Shown here in pieces: positions 22,584-32,628 of a DNA stretch of 64,000 nt. The notes under the pieces are model-generated. The model was not told the origin of the DNA. It saw only the letters and a list, made by a program, of their open reading frames with translations, and ran no database searches. This DNA is from Bathynomus jamesi. Taxonomy: Eukaryota > Arthropoda > Malacostraca > Isopoda > Cirolanidae. The translations under genes and the position numbers were made by a program. Positions within the stretch are counted from its first letter, which is position 1. Each line of letters opens with the position of its first letter. The DNA lies in the NCBI GenBank assembly GCA_023014485.1, contig JAJOZX010000196.1:1048001-1112000 (forward strand), given 5' to 3'.

Positions 22584-23794
22584 CAGGGTGTCCCATAAGT
22601 CTGGCATTATAGGAGAAATTCATATTTTTCTATTTCTACAAACCATAATTCATATTTTTCTCTTTCTACAGGCCATAATGTCTGTGAGCAAGGAAGAACG
22701 AATCCAGATAATTCTACTCATAGGAAATCGGAGTCAAAGAGAGGCCGCGGCTGAATTTAACAGACTGCATCCAGACCACGAGCCAATAACACAGAGTTAT
22801 GTTAGCAGAATTGTTGCAAAGTTTAAGGAAACAGGATCCATAGAAGATAAACCACGCACTAGACCTTCAATGAGGTCCACTGACAATGATACAGCGACTG
22901 CTATCCTGGCTCATTTTAACAGAAGTCCCAATAAGTCTCTTCGGCGATTGTCCGCCGAGACAGGAGTGTCGAAAAGTAGCATCCATCGCATTCTTCAGGC
23001 TCACAAATGGCATCCATATAAACTTCAGATCCTACAGAAATTAAGCGAAGATGATCCCGACCGGCGGATGGAATTTTGTGAATGGGTTACGGAACAATAT
23101 GTTCGGGATGCCAATTTCCCGTCCACCATTCTGTTCAGTGACGAGGCTTTTTTATGGAAATGGTGAGGTAAATCGACAGAACACCCGCTACTGGTCTCAA
23201 AACAACCCTCACTGGTATACCTCTTCAAAGGAACAAGGTGCATCTCGGGTGATGGTATGGTGTGGCATTTGGAAGGATCGCATCATAGGCCCCCTCTTTT
23301 TCGATGAACATGTCACTGGAGGCACCTACCTACGTATGCTCGAGGAAGAAGCATTTCCCAGTGTCTTGAACGAAGAAGGAAATTTCCCAACATGGTTCCA
23401 GCAAGACGGCGTTCCTGCACATTACAGCACCCAAGTAAGGGTATACCTGTACCAACAATTCCCTGGTCATTGGATAGGACGTCGAGGGCCTGTGGAATGG
23501 CCAGCTAGAAGCCCGGATCTCACGCCACTAGATTTTTATCCCTGGGGCCACTTGAAAGCGCTGGTATACGCAGAGAAAATTAGGAGTGTTGAACATTTGC
23601 GGCAGCGTATTATTGGGGCATGTAACACCATTACTCCTGACATCATTCACCGTGTGCTTGCTGACTGGGTATCACGTCTGAATTTGTGTATTGAAAACAA
23701 TGGTGGACATATTGAGCACGTTCTGTAAATAAAAGCTTTTGTTTTGCCTTTTTTTATTATTTTTCCTATGATGCCGGACTTATGGGACACCCTG
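22584..23794 (+). mobile_element. Tc1/mariner transposon, DD41D family
   Basis: Terminal inverted repeats CAGGGTGTCCCATAAGTCTG and CCGGACTTATGGGACACCCTG, with TA at 22,582-22,583 and 23,795-23,796. At 1.21 kb it is near full length and holds a single transposase gene with one visible defect. Confidence 0.9.
22678..23728 (+). pseudogene. DD41D transposase with one frameshift
   Basis: Start MSVSKEERIQ at 22,678. The N-terminus has two helix-turn-helix parts (REAAAEFN, RRLSAETGVSKSSIHRIL). Catalytic residues: ILFSDEA (first D), WFQQDGVPAHYS (second D), SPDLTPLDFYPWG (third D). I count 41 residues between the second and third Asp, which gives DD41D (rosa-type spacing). A single indel in the T-run near 23,150 (GGCTTTTTTATGG) shifts frame; everything after it is open to the end. 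It could be a recent mutation or an assembly error in a homopolymer. Confidence 0.85.

Positions 23795-23796
<2 letters not shown>

Positions 23797-23844
<48 letters not shown>
23797..23844. repeat. TA microsatellite
   Basis: TA run between the DD41D element and the hAT MITE. Confidence 0.8.
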
Positions 23845-23845
<1 letters not shown>

Positions 23846-24376
23846 AGTGGTGGACAGGATGTCAGTTTTTCAACATCCGCGGATGCGGATGCGGATCTTT
23901 ATTTTCAATATCCGCGGATGCGGGTGCGGATCTTTAATCTCAATATCCGCGGATGCGGATATTTAGTTAATCTATCAATATAATATAGAATTATGAATAT
24001 ATGACATAATTTTTCAAATTTCGTGATATTACTATTATGGCAGGCAATGCATAAGAATTAAAATTAATATTCATGTTTTCATTATGATAAAAATAATAAC
24101 TTTCTCAAGAGTTTCAGCCACAGAAAATTCAATGAAACAAGTTTCATTCAATTTTCTGTGTTACCAGGTATTTATATTTTCAGGTTTATATATTTGTTTG
24201 TTCATTAATAATTAATACCTTGCATGAAATGTGCATGACTGGGCCTTATAAGCTACTTTATAAGCTAATTTAATTGTAAATTGCATAATTTATTAGAGGT
24301 AATATCCGCATAACATCCGCAGTCAGAAGTGCGGATGCGGATGTTAAAAATGGTGCGGATATCCGGTCCACCACTA
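23845..24376. mobile_element. hAT-like MITE with CCGCGGATGCGGAT subterminal repeats
   Basis: Ends read TAGTGGTGGACAGGATGTC and GATATCCGGTCCACCACTA in inverted orientation. Subterminal copies of ATCCGCGGATGCGGAT lie near both ends. The inside is AT-rich and non-coding. The target duplication is masked by the flanking TA repeats. Confidence 0.65.
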
Positions 24377-24389
24377 AATTATATATATA

Positions 24390-24480
24390 TTACACACACA
24401 GACCGTGCATGGAACAAGGAACTCTTCTGGGGAGTTCCTTGTTCCATGCACGATCTATGTGTATCATAAAAAAACCTCAG
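24390..24480. mobile_element. foldback repeat family F1, deleted copy D
   Basis: The outer ~35 bp of both F1 arms, joined with the centre missing (GGAACTCTTCTGGGGAGTTCC). The collapse at the palindrome centre fits a hairpin-mediated deletion. Confidence 0.65.
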
Positions 24481-24606
24481 GGGACCATTCTGAGTTCAAT
24501 CCCATATATATATATATATATATAATATATGAATAGAAACGACATAAGTATTAAGGAACGTTTCTGCACACGAGGAAGAGAAATCACGAATAAATGAAAA
24601 ATGAGG

Positions 24607-24678
24607 CGAACCGCCCGGGAATCGAACCCAGGGCCTTCCAATTGCCGGTTGGATGCGCTACCATTACACTACGGACCT
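24607..24678 (-). tRNA. tRNA-like gene, minus copy 1
   Basis: 72 nt with an A box matching TAGTGTAATGG and B box GGTTCGATTCC. The anticodon stem TCCAA/TTGGA pairs fully around loop CCGGCAA, placing GGC at the anticodon (Ala-type), with C instead of U at position 33. T stem CTGGG/CCCGG pairs. The acceptor stem AGGTCCG/CGGTTCG pairs at only about 5 of 7 positions. T-run termination signal (CATTTTTC) follows. Probably transcribable; a functional tRNA is doubtful. Confidence 0.55.
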
Positions 24679-24870
24679 CGATCATTCACAAATCGAAATT
24701 CTCCTACATAGGGCAGAAACCAATGCCCTGAGAGGGCACCCTCGCAAATCGTGAATATGTGCATTTAACTGCAATGACCACGCAGTATATAAATGAATAG
24801 AAACGACATAAGTATTAAGGAACGTTTCTGCACACGAAGAAGAGAAATCACGAATAAATGAAAAATGAGG

Positions 24871-24942
24871 CGAACCGCCCGGGAATCGAACCCAGGGCCT
24901 TCCAATTGCCGGTTGGATGCGCTACCATTACACTACGGACCT
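24871..24942 (-). tRNA. tRNA-like gene, minus copy 2
   Basis: Same 72-nt sequence as copy 1, 264 bp later. Confidence 0.55.
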
Positions 24943-25134
24943 CGATCATTCACAAATCGAAATTCTCCTACATAGGGCAGAAACCAATGCCCTGAGAGGG
25001 CACCCTCGGAAATCGTGAATATGTGCATTTAACTGCAATGACCACGCAGTATATAAATGAATAGAAACGACATAAGTATTAAGGAACGTTTCTGCACACG
25101 AGGAAGAGAAATCACGAATAAATGAAAAATGAGG

Positions 25135-25206
25135 CGAACCGCCCGGGAATCGAACCCAGGGCCTTCCAATTGCCGGTTGGATGCGCTACCATTACACTAC
25201 GGACCT
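25135..25206 (-). tRNA. tRNA-like gene, minus copy 3
   Basis: Same 72-nt sequence as copy 1, 264 bp after copy 2. Confidence 0.55.
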
Positions 25207-25316
25207 CGATCATTCACAAATCGAAATTCTCCTACATAGGGCAGAAACCAATGCCCTGAGAGGGCACCCTCGCAAATCGTGAATATGTGCATTTAACTGC
25301 AATGAACACGCAGTAT

Positions 25317-25362
25317 CCAACCGGCAATTGGAAGGCCCTGGGTTCGATTCCCGGGAGGTTCG
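25317..25362 (+). tRNA. tRNA-like gene, 5'-truncated at the inversion point
   Basis: Retains the anticodon arm, T arm and 3' end; the A box is lost. The sequence before the 3' end reads GGAGGTTCG instead of GGCGGTTCG. Confidence 0.5.
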
Positions 25363-25554
25363 CCTCATTTTTCATTTATTCGTGATTTCTCTTCCTCGTG
25401 TGCAGAAACGTTCCTTAATACTTATGTCGTTTCTATTCATTTATATACTGCGTGGTCATTGCAGTTAAATGCACATATTCACGATTTGCGAGGGTGCCCT
25501 CTCAGGGCATTGGTTTCTGCCCTATGTAGGAGAATTTCGATTTGTGAATGATCG

Positions 25555-25626
25555 AGGTCCGTAGTGTAATGGTAGCGCATCCAACCGGCAATTGGAAGGC
25601 CCTGGTTTCGATTCCCGGGCAGTTCG
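25555..25626 (+). tRNA. tRNA-like gene, plus copy 1
   Basis: Full 72 nt, but B box reads GTTTCGATTCC and the 3' strand CAGTTCG, which weaken the promoter and acceptor stem. Confidence 0.5.
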
Positions 25627-25818
25627 CCTCATTTTTCATTTATTCGTGATTTCTCTTCCTCGTGTGCAGAAACGTTCCTTAATACTTATGTCGTTTCTAT
25701 TCATTTATATACTGCGTGGTCATTGCAGTTAAATGCACATATTCACGATTTGCGAGGGTGCCCTCTCAGGGCATTGGTTTCTGCCCTATGTAGGAGAATT
25801 TCGATTTGTGAATGATCG

Positions 25819-25890
25819 AGGTCCGTAGTGTAATGGTAGCGCATCCAACCGGCAATTGGAAGGCCCTGGTTTCGATTCCCGGGCAGTTCG
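25819..25890 (+). tRNA. tRNA-like gene, plus copy 2
   Basis: Identical variants to plus copy 1 (GTTTCG, CAGTTCG), so these two units share a recent duplication. Confidence 0.5.
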
Positions 25891-26082
25891 CCTCATTTTT
25901 CATTTATTCGTGATTTCTCTTCCTCGTGTGCAGAAACGTTCCTTAATACTTATGTCGTTTCTATTCATTTATATACTGCGTGGTCATTGCAGTTAAATGC
26001 ACATATTCACGATTTGCGAGGGTGCCCTCTCAGGGCATTGGTTTCTGCCCTATGTAGGAGAATTTCGATTTGTGAATGATCG

Positions 26083-26154
26083 AGGTCCGTAGTGTAATGG
26101 TAGCGCATCCAACCGGCAATTGGAAGGCCCTGGGTTCGATTCCTGGGCGGTTCG
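26083..26154 (+). tRNA. tRNA-like gene, plus copy 3
   Basis: Consensus form except CCTGG for CCCGG in the T stem. Confidence 0.5.
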
Positions 26155-26352
26155 CCTCATTTTTCATTTATTCGTGATTTCTCTTCCTCGTGTGCAGAAA
26201 CGTTCCTTAATACTTATGTCGTTTCTATTCATTTATATACTGCGTGGTCATTGCAGTTAAATGCACATATTCACGATTTGCGAGGGTGCCCTCTCGCTCT
26301 CAGGGCATTGGTTTCTGCCCTATGTAGGAGAATTTCGATTTGTGAATGATCG

Positions 26353-26424
26353 AGGTCCGTAGTGTAATGGTAGCGCATCCAACCGGCAATTGGAAGGCCC
26401 TGGGTTCGATTCCCGGGCGGTTCG
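26353..26424 (+). tRNA. tRNA-like gene, plus copy 4
   Basis: Consensus form with intact A and B boxes. Confidence 0.55.
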
Positions 26425-26622
26425 CCTCATTTTTCATTTATTCGTGATTTCTCTTCCTCGTGTGCAGAAACGTTCCTTAATACTTATGTCGTTTCTATTC
26501 ATTTATATACTGCGTGGTCATTGCAGTTAAATGCACATATTCACGATTTGCGAGGGTGCCCTCTCGCTCTCAGGGCATTGGTTTCTGCCCTATGTAGGAG
26601 AATTTCGATTTGTGAATGATCG

Positions 26623-26694
26623 AGGTCCGTAGTGTAATGGTAGCGTATCTAACCGGCAATTGGAAGGCCCTGGGTTCGATTCCCGGGCGGTTCG
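26623..26694 (+). tRNA. tRNA-like gene, plus copy 5
   Basis: Anticodon arm changed (GCGTATCTAACCGG for GCGCATCCAACCGG), which disrupts one stem pair. Confidence 0.5.
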
Positions 26695-26886
26695 CCTCAT
26701 TTTTCATTTATTCGTGATTTCTCTTCCTCGTGTGCAGAAACGTTTCTTAATACTTATGTCGTTTCTATTCATTTATATACTGCGTGGTCATTGCAGTTAA
26801 ATGCACATATTCACGATTTGCGAGGGTGCCCTCTCAGGGCATTGGTTTCTGCCCTATGTAGGAGAATTTCGATTTGTGAATGATCG

Positions 26887-26958
26887 AGGTCCGTAGTGTA
26901 ATGGTAGCGCATCCAACCGGCAATTGGAAGGCCCTGGGTTCGATTCCCGGGCGGTTCG
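26887..26958 (+). tRNA. tRNA-like gene, plus copy 6
   Basis: Consensus form with intact A and B boxes; last full unit before the array breaks off. Confidence 0.55.
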
Positions 26959-27067
26959 CCTCATTTTTCATTTATTCGTGATTTCTCTTCCTCGTGTGCA
27001 GAAACGTTCCTTAATACTTATGTCGTTTCTATTCATTTATATACTGCGTGGTCATTGCAGTTAAATG

Positions 27068-27100
<33 letters not shown>

Positions 27101-28035
27101 AACCGACATGAACCGAATCTACAAGTGGACGGAAGACAACAATAAGAAGTTTAACACTGAGAAATTTCAGTTGTTACGGTACGGAAAAAGAAGACCTAAA
27201 ATCCATTGAATATTATACCCCAAATGAACAGGAAATTCAGAGAAATTCTAGAGCAAAAGATTTAGGGGTTGTAATGACTGATGATGAAATTTGAAACACA
27301 ATATAAGATAGCAGTAAACAGAGCAAAGAAAATAACGGGGCAGATATTAAGAACCTTTAAACGAAGGGATAGGAATGTAATGATTCCCCTACTGAAAACC
27401 CTGGTCATACCCAAATTGGAATACTGCTCGGTCCTAACATCCCTGTATAAAAAAGAGGACATTAGACAGCTTGAAGGGATTCAGAGAGGCTTCACAGGCA
27501 AGATCAAGGGGTGGAAAGAACTAAATTACTGGGAAAGGTTACGCGAACTAGACCTATATTCACTGGAAAGGAGAAGAGAGAGATACACCAAGAGAGATAC
27601 ACCAAGAGATACACTTGAAAAATAATGGAGAAACTAGTCCCTAATCTTACTCTGAACCCTATAACTCCCCAAAACAACGGTGGAAAGTAGAAAAGGTAGA
27701 CTGTGTCGTGTTCCCAAATTAAAGGCGAGACAGGGAACATCCTTAACCCCGAAAGAAAATAGTTTTGTTGTGAGAGGACCAAAATTGTTTAATCAGCTGC
27801 TGAAAGACATAAGAACCACAAAGGGAGTTGCAGTGGATATCTTCAAAAGAGGATTAGATGCCTGGTTCAGAACAATCCCCAATGAGCCGGGCGTACCTGG
27901 CTATGTGAGGTGGAGAGCACAAGAAACCAACTCACTACTTCACCAGGCCAACTCGAGAGGAGGGGCGACAAGCTTGACCTCCGCGAAATGAGGAATCATC
28001 GCGTGGAACCTTTGTAAGGATGTAAGGTATATATG
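27101..28035 (+). pseudogene. CR1-like LINE, 5'-truncated 3' end (same family as 58,130-63,467)
   Basis: Begins within the RT at MNRIYKWTEDNN-like sequence and continues through KLEYCSVLTSLYKKEDIRQLEGIQR (27,400-27,480). It ends with FVVRGPKLFNQLLKD...PGVPGYVRW...NSLLHQANSRGG (27,760-27,985). Two frame changes are seen. The 3' untranslated part ends near repeated AAGG-type sequence at about 28,030. The near match to the minus-strand element at 58.1 kb establishes the family. Confidence 0.8.
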
Positions 28036-28349
28036 CGAATTGGAAATGCCGAAGCATCAGTTCCCGTAGCTGTTTTGAACTGTTTTGGACAATGAATGAG
28101 TGTAGATTTCGTTTAGTTTTTGAAAATGATGAGAAGCATGTGAAGATTTACTGAATATCAAATATGAAAACTTGAAATATTACTGAATTAAATTCCCTTA
28201 AAATTTTCTCAATGTATCCATTAAATAAATAGTTATTACAAGTTCATTTGGCCCATTTATTAAATAAATCCTGTACATATTGACACTGTACGTTTTTAAG
28301 GGCAAAAAACAACCTACTGCATTTGAAATCGGAACGAGAACGTTTTGAA
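28036..28349. other. intron sequence, nothing recognised
   Basis: AT-rich spacer between the LINE end and a tRNA-like SINE. Confidence 0.4.
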
Positions 28350-28354
28350 TGCAA

Positions 28355-28450
28355 AATTTATTCCCTACCAGGATTCGAACTCAGACCCCCCCTGACTCGG
28401 AGACGCGAATGTTGACCATTATTTTACGCGTTTGTATATATATAGTTGTA
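28355..28450 (-). mobile_element. tRNA-derived SINE head
   Basis: Minus strand reads AATGGTCAACATTCGCGTCTCC followed by GAGTTCGAATCCTGG, a good B box in a T-arm-like setting. No full cloverleaf. Confidence 0.5.
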
Positions 28451-28770
28451 ATTACGTATATAGAGTAAGGCATAACGACATTTATGCCCATACCGCCGCC
28501 TCCTTCACACACTTTCTCTCCCCTTTCTCATGAAGCTTTCACAACTACGACTGGCTACTGAACAGATTGCACCTCTTATAACCTCACAATTATTGTCTTC
28601 ATTGATAAATAATTATTAACCAGAGGAAATATGATATTAACATGTGAAAAATTAGATACATTTACCATGCAAGAAAATTCATCTAATTAGTTATATGTTA
28701 ACTCTTTCGTTTTCCAAACGCGTTACAAAAACGTGTAACCAACTTTAGAAGAATAAAGTACCCCATTTTC
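28451..28770. other. intron sequence, nothing recognised
   Basis: No coding or repeat feature recognised. Confidence 0.4.
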
Positions 28771-28777
28771 CCATTTG

Positions 28778-28808
<31 letters not shown>

Positions 28809-28815
28809 GACACAC

Positions 28816-28868
<53 letters not shown>

Positions 28869-29115
28869 ATATATATGTATATGTGTTTGTGTGTATGTAT
28901 GTTATTTATTTATATTTTCATTTATATGTATGTTATTTATTATTTTTTTTTTTTCTCTTTCTGTAACCTATATATAGGCCGTAACCTTTTATGTATTTCA
29001 GTGTTCCTGAGGATGTCATTAGACGAAAGCGCTTGAGCACCGTTTTGTGTTTCCTTTCCTTCGTGGTTTTATTCATCATAAATATTTTTCACGTGTTACT
29101 TTCGTGAAATAATTT
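28771..29115 (+). mobile_element. Penelope-like family P1: 3'-end (pseudo-LTR) fragment
   Basis: Starts in TA/TG microsatellite and carries the same 3' untranslated block as 31,390-31,600 in the same orientation, ending at TTTTATTCATCAT and a TA run. A candidate hammerhead core lies at 29,007-29,028 (CTGAGGA...GAAA). No coding part. Confidence 0.7.
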
Positions 29116-29127
29116 TCATATATATAT

Positions 29128-30024
29128 ATATATATGAAAATTATTTCACGAAAGTAACACGTGAAAAAATTTATGATGAATAAAACCACGAAGGAAAGGA
29201 AACACAAAACGGTGCTCAAGCGCTTTCGTCTAATGACATCCTCAGGAACACTGAAATACATAAAAGGTTACGGCCTATATATAGGTTACAGAAAGAGAAA
29301 AAAAAATATAAATAAATAACATACATACACACAAACACATATACATATATATATACATACTGTACATACAGTATCTACACACATACACATATATACATAT
29401 ATATATATGCAATAAACGGAGAAGTAAAAATAAAACTTAAAAATTAAGGATTATAGGATTAACAAAGAGGCATATCGATTTTTAGCACAAGATCAAATGA
29501 GTTATAAAAATAATACAAATTTATACTGGAGATACGCCCGGGTTTAACACTTTGCCTTTTTAGAGTCAAGTTTCGATATATATAAAAATAAATTGAAGAT
29601 TAAAAGTTAATAAAGTAGCTTACAAGTTTACCAAAGATTAAGTGTCCTACCCTTTTTATCTAGGTTTGTTTTGAAGGAATTCAAAACAACAGGATCGAGT
29701 TGAAAAAGACCTTTGCTTATGTTGAAGTTATTTGAAAGTTGAATAATGGCAGACTCAAGAATATTTCTATTGACAATGTTGCTCGAATGAAATAAAACTG
29801 AAGCATTATTCCAATCAATACAGTGGGATAACTCTGACAAATGGACAAAAAGAGCACTGGACAACTGTCCTGTTCTGACGGAATATTGATGTTGTTTTAT
29901 ACGTGTGTGCAAATCCTTTCCCGTCTGACCTATGTAAAAGGAATCACATTGTTTACACCCAATTTTATAGATAATGCCTGAATTATTGGTAGGGCTATTT
30001 TTTACTATGATATTTTTTACTACC
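29128..30024 (-). mobile_element. Penelope-like family P1: inverted 3' part
   Basis: Mirror copy of the end of the element: GIY-YIG endonuclease coding (29,628-30,024, minus) followed by its 3' untranslated region. It is fused head-to-head to the plus copy at about 30,024. The coding part is nearly identical to 30,756-31,143. Together with the plus copy it makes an inverted arrangement of the sort seen in Penelope insertions. Confidence 0.8.
29628..30024 (-). pseudogene. GIY-YIG endonuclease segment of inverted Penelope copy
   Basis: Open reading frame for VKNIIVKNSPTNNSG, then the GIY-YIG domain with a CxxC motif (GCKQCDSFYIGQTG) and the family C-terminus. The RT part is missing because the copy begins inside the gene. 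Confidence 0.75.
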
Positions 30025-31600
30025 TTCACACATTGTTTTGGAACTTATTAAGCTTTGCATTAAAGACTGTAAATTCACTTTCAATAACGAGTATTATCAA
30101 CAAGTGTTTGGGATGGCCATGGGCAACCCCTTATCGCCCCTCCTCTCCAATATTTATATGGAGTTTTTCGAAATTACTTACATTCCGAGAATCCTGGGGG
30201 TTGGCATCCCTTGGTTGCGGTACGTCGACGATATTTTGTGTATCTGGCCCATGAATCGTGACCTGGATAACTTCCTCCTTCAGTTAAATGATCAAGTCCC
30301 TCCATTAAGTTTACTTTAGAAGTGGAACAAGACAAGTCAATCCCATTTTTGGATGTGCGTGTACATAGGGAAAGCCCAGGTTTTAAGTTTAGTATCTATC
30401 GGAAAACAACAAACAACTTGTCCTACGTACACTTTTACTCGGGACATGACACCCCCACTAAGAAGGCCATTTTTTCATCAATTTTTCTCCGCGCCCTTAG
30501 GATCGCCAGTCCGGAATACATCGATGCCGAATTGGAAAAAATTAACGGTATTGGAAGTGATCTGTGTTACCCATCTGCGTTTATGGAATCTTGTCTCAAC
30601 AAGGCAAAACGAACTTTCTATCGTGTCAATAATAACACTCGTACTTTGTCAAAAAATATTTTAGTACTTCCATTTTTCCCGGGCTTTTTAGGCATTGCTA
30701 ATGTACTTAAACTTTTGGATATTAATGTAGTATTTTCATATAACAATATTGTGAAAAATATCATAGTAAAAAATAGCCCTACCAATAATTCAGGCATTAT
30801 CTATAAAATTGGGTGTAAACAATGTGATTCCTTTTACATAGGTCAGACGGGAAAGGATTTGCACACACGTATAAAACAGCATCAATATTCCGTCAGAACA
30901 GGACAGTTGTCCAGTGCTCTTTTTGTCCATTTGTCAGAGTTATCCCACTGTATTGATTGGAATAATGCTTCAGTTTTATTTCATTCGAGCAACATTGTCA
31001 ATAGAAATATTCTTGAGTCTGCCATTATTCAACTTTCAAATAACTTCAACATAAGCAAAGGTCTTTTTCAACTCGATCCTGTTGTTTTGAATTCCTTCAA
31101 AACAAACCTAGATAAAAAGGGTAGGACACTTAATCTTTGGTAAACTTGTAAGCTACTTTATTAACTTTTAATCTTCAATTTATTTTTATATACAGTATAT
31201 CGAAACTTGACTCTAAAAAGGCAAAGTGTTAAACCCGGGCGTATCTCCAGTATAAATTTGTATTATTTTTATAACTCATTTGATCTTGTGCTAAAAATCG
31301 ATATGCCTCTTTGTTAATCCTATAATCCTTAATTTTTAAGTTTTATTTTTACTTCTCCGTTTATTGCATATATATATGTATATATGTGTATGTGTGTAGA
31401 TATGTATGTATATATATATATGTATATGTGTTTGTGTGTATGTATGTTATTTATTTATATTTTTTTCTCTTTCTGTAACCTATATATAGGCCGTAACCTT
31501 TTATGTATTTCAGTGTTCCTGAGGATGTCATTAGACGAAAGCGCTTGAGCACCGTTTTGTGTTTCCTTTCCTTCGTGGTTTTATTCATCATATATATATA
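30025..31600 (+). mobile_element. Penelope-like family P1: main copy
   Basis: 5'-truncated within the RT. It covers the RT palm, the endonuclease and the 3' untranslated region with the hammerhead-like core at 31,519-31,540, and ends at TTCGTGGTTTTATTCATCAT before a TA run. Confidence 0.8.
30038..31143 (+). pseudogene. Penelope-like RT plus GIY-YIG endonuclease, truncated, one frameshift
   Basis: The first part has GMAMGNPLSPLLSNIYM (RT) and the catalytic LRYVDDILC. A 1-nt loss or 2-nt gain near 30,298 moves the frame, after which IPFLDVRVHRE continues through the RT thumb. Then comes the GIY-YIG domain at about 30,795-30,900 (IYKIGCKQCDSFYIGQTGKD), whose CxxC is typical of Penelope endonucleases. 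The N-terminal half of the RT is absent. Confidence 0.85.
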
Positions 31601-31607
31601 TATATAT

Positions 31608-31634
31608 AGTGTGTGTGTGTGTGTGTGTGTGTGT
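31608..31634. repeat. GT microsatellite
   Basis: GT run about 40 bp before the donor of the Ig exon at 31,675 (in minus-strand terms, just inside the intron). Confidence 0.8.
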
Positions 31635-31674
31635 TTAAGATTTTACATGAGAAACAAACTGTGCTCTACAGTAC

Positions 31675-31772
31675 CTCTTTATCCCAGTTGGTGACTTTGC
31701 ATTTGAGAACAAGGTCTCCTCCAACCCAGGTGCGAGAAGCTTCCATTGAGACCTCTTCTACATCTTCTATAG
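31675..31772 (-). CDS. immunoglobulin-gene exon: first half of Ig domain 6
   Basis: 98 nt, phase 1 to 0. The acceptor is TTTTTTTTCAG and the donor is GAG|GTACTG. It encodes AIEDVEEVSMEASRTWVGGD-LVLKCKVTNWDKE with the first domain Cys. Joined to 21,314 across the long intron. Confidence 0.85.
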
Positions 31773-32628
31773 CTGAAAAAAAAATGGATTTAATAATTAA
31801 ATTCAGGTTACTGAAGTCTGTAATCGGACAAAACCCTGTTTTGTTCAATATATCGATGGTCATATTCCATTTCCTTTAAGTATCAAAAGTGAGATTTTAC
31901 GGAAGGAAAGACTAAATAATGTCTACGTAATCTAGGGAATGTTTACGAGCGTTTGAATCTTAATTGTTACGATGGAAAAGAAACAAAAGTAGATTCTAAC
32001 TTTTTGTATACGATTGTACTCGTACATTGGATTACAGTGAAAAATCCAAAATAATAAATTTTGGAGAAGTGGCGCTTACGAGGTTTTGGAATATCACTCT
32101 CAATATGATTGCGTATACGCGACGATGTCAATTTTAGATACTCAGTTTTAGATACTCTCATAGTCTTTCCAATCACTTAATTAAGAGCGAATAGTGCATA
32201 ATTGTAAGAATAAAGATCTTCACATGTTCAGATCTCGCAAGAAACTTAAAAAGTTTCCAAAAGTCTTCTAAATATATTATTTAGTTATAAAGCAAAACTT
32301 CAAATGTGATCACTTATTTATAAATCAGTTTCGAACCACACTCTTTTCCTTAATAGAAAAAAATAATAAATAATTAATTTTTCACTCTGTTTTACGAAAT
32401 TTTGTATTATTGATGAGCTCTATTGATTATTATAAAAATTTTAGTACTGTGAAATTTCTATTTAACATATACCTAAATTCTAAATAATGAGCATAGCCCT
32501 TTTTTCGTGCAGTAATCTTAACGTAAGTAAACATCCTTTATGTAAGACTTACATAAACGATGTTTACTTAAGTAAACTTACGTTGTAAATTGTTGGAAAA
32601 TAGCATAATTAAGCCTCAGAGGACGTAC
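31773..32628 (-). other. intron with a ~65-bp palindrome
   Basis: At about 32,518-32,584 ACGTAAGTAAACATC is mirrored by GATGTTTACTTAAGTAAACTTACGT. Otherwise nothing recognised. Confidence 0.5.

Larger units (their letters stand above)
24531..25316 (-). repeat. 264-bp tandem array, minus-oriented block (3 units)
   Basis: Three head-to-tail units starting at 24,531, 24,795 and 25,059. Each carries one 72-nt tRNA-like gene on the minus strand. Units are nearly identical (single changes such as GAGGAA/GAAGAA). The block meets its inverted counterpart at about 25,316. Confidence 0.9.
25317..27068 (+). repeat. 264-270-bp tandem array, plus-oriented block
   Basis: Inverted continuation of the minus block: a 5'-cut unit, then six full units. 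Two unit intervals are 270 bp because of a 6-bp CTCTCG duplication. The block ends abruptly in a TA run at about 27,068. The orientation switch is inside the tRNA-like gene (GCAGTAT joined to CCAACCGG). Confidence 0.9.
21315..31674 (-). other. 10.4-kb element-filled intron of the immunoglobulin gene
   Basis: This interval splits one Ig domain: the first half is at 31,675-31,772 and the second half at 21,125-21,314, with matching phase 0 ends. It holds a 5S SINE, a DD41D transposon, a hAT MITE, a foldback arm, the tRNA-like array, a LINE fragment, a tRNA-like SINE and a Penelope-like element. Confidence 0.75.

Noticed and set aside
24531..27068. CRISPR-like array
   Set aside because: Units are 264 bp and contiguous with no unique spacers, in a eukaryotic genome.
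28775..28966. Tyr/Ile-rich small protein
   Set aside because: Product of TA/TG microsatellite translation.
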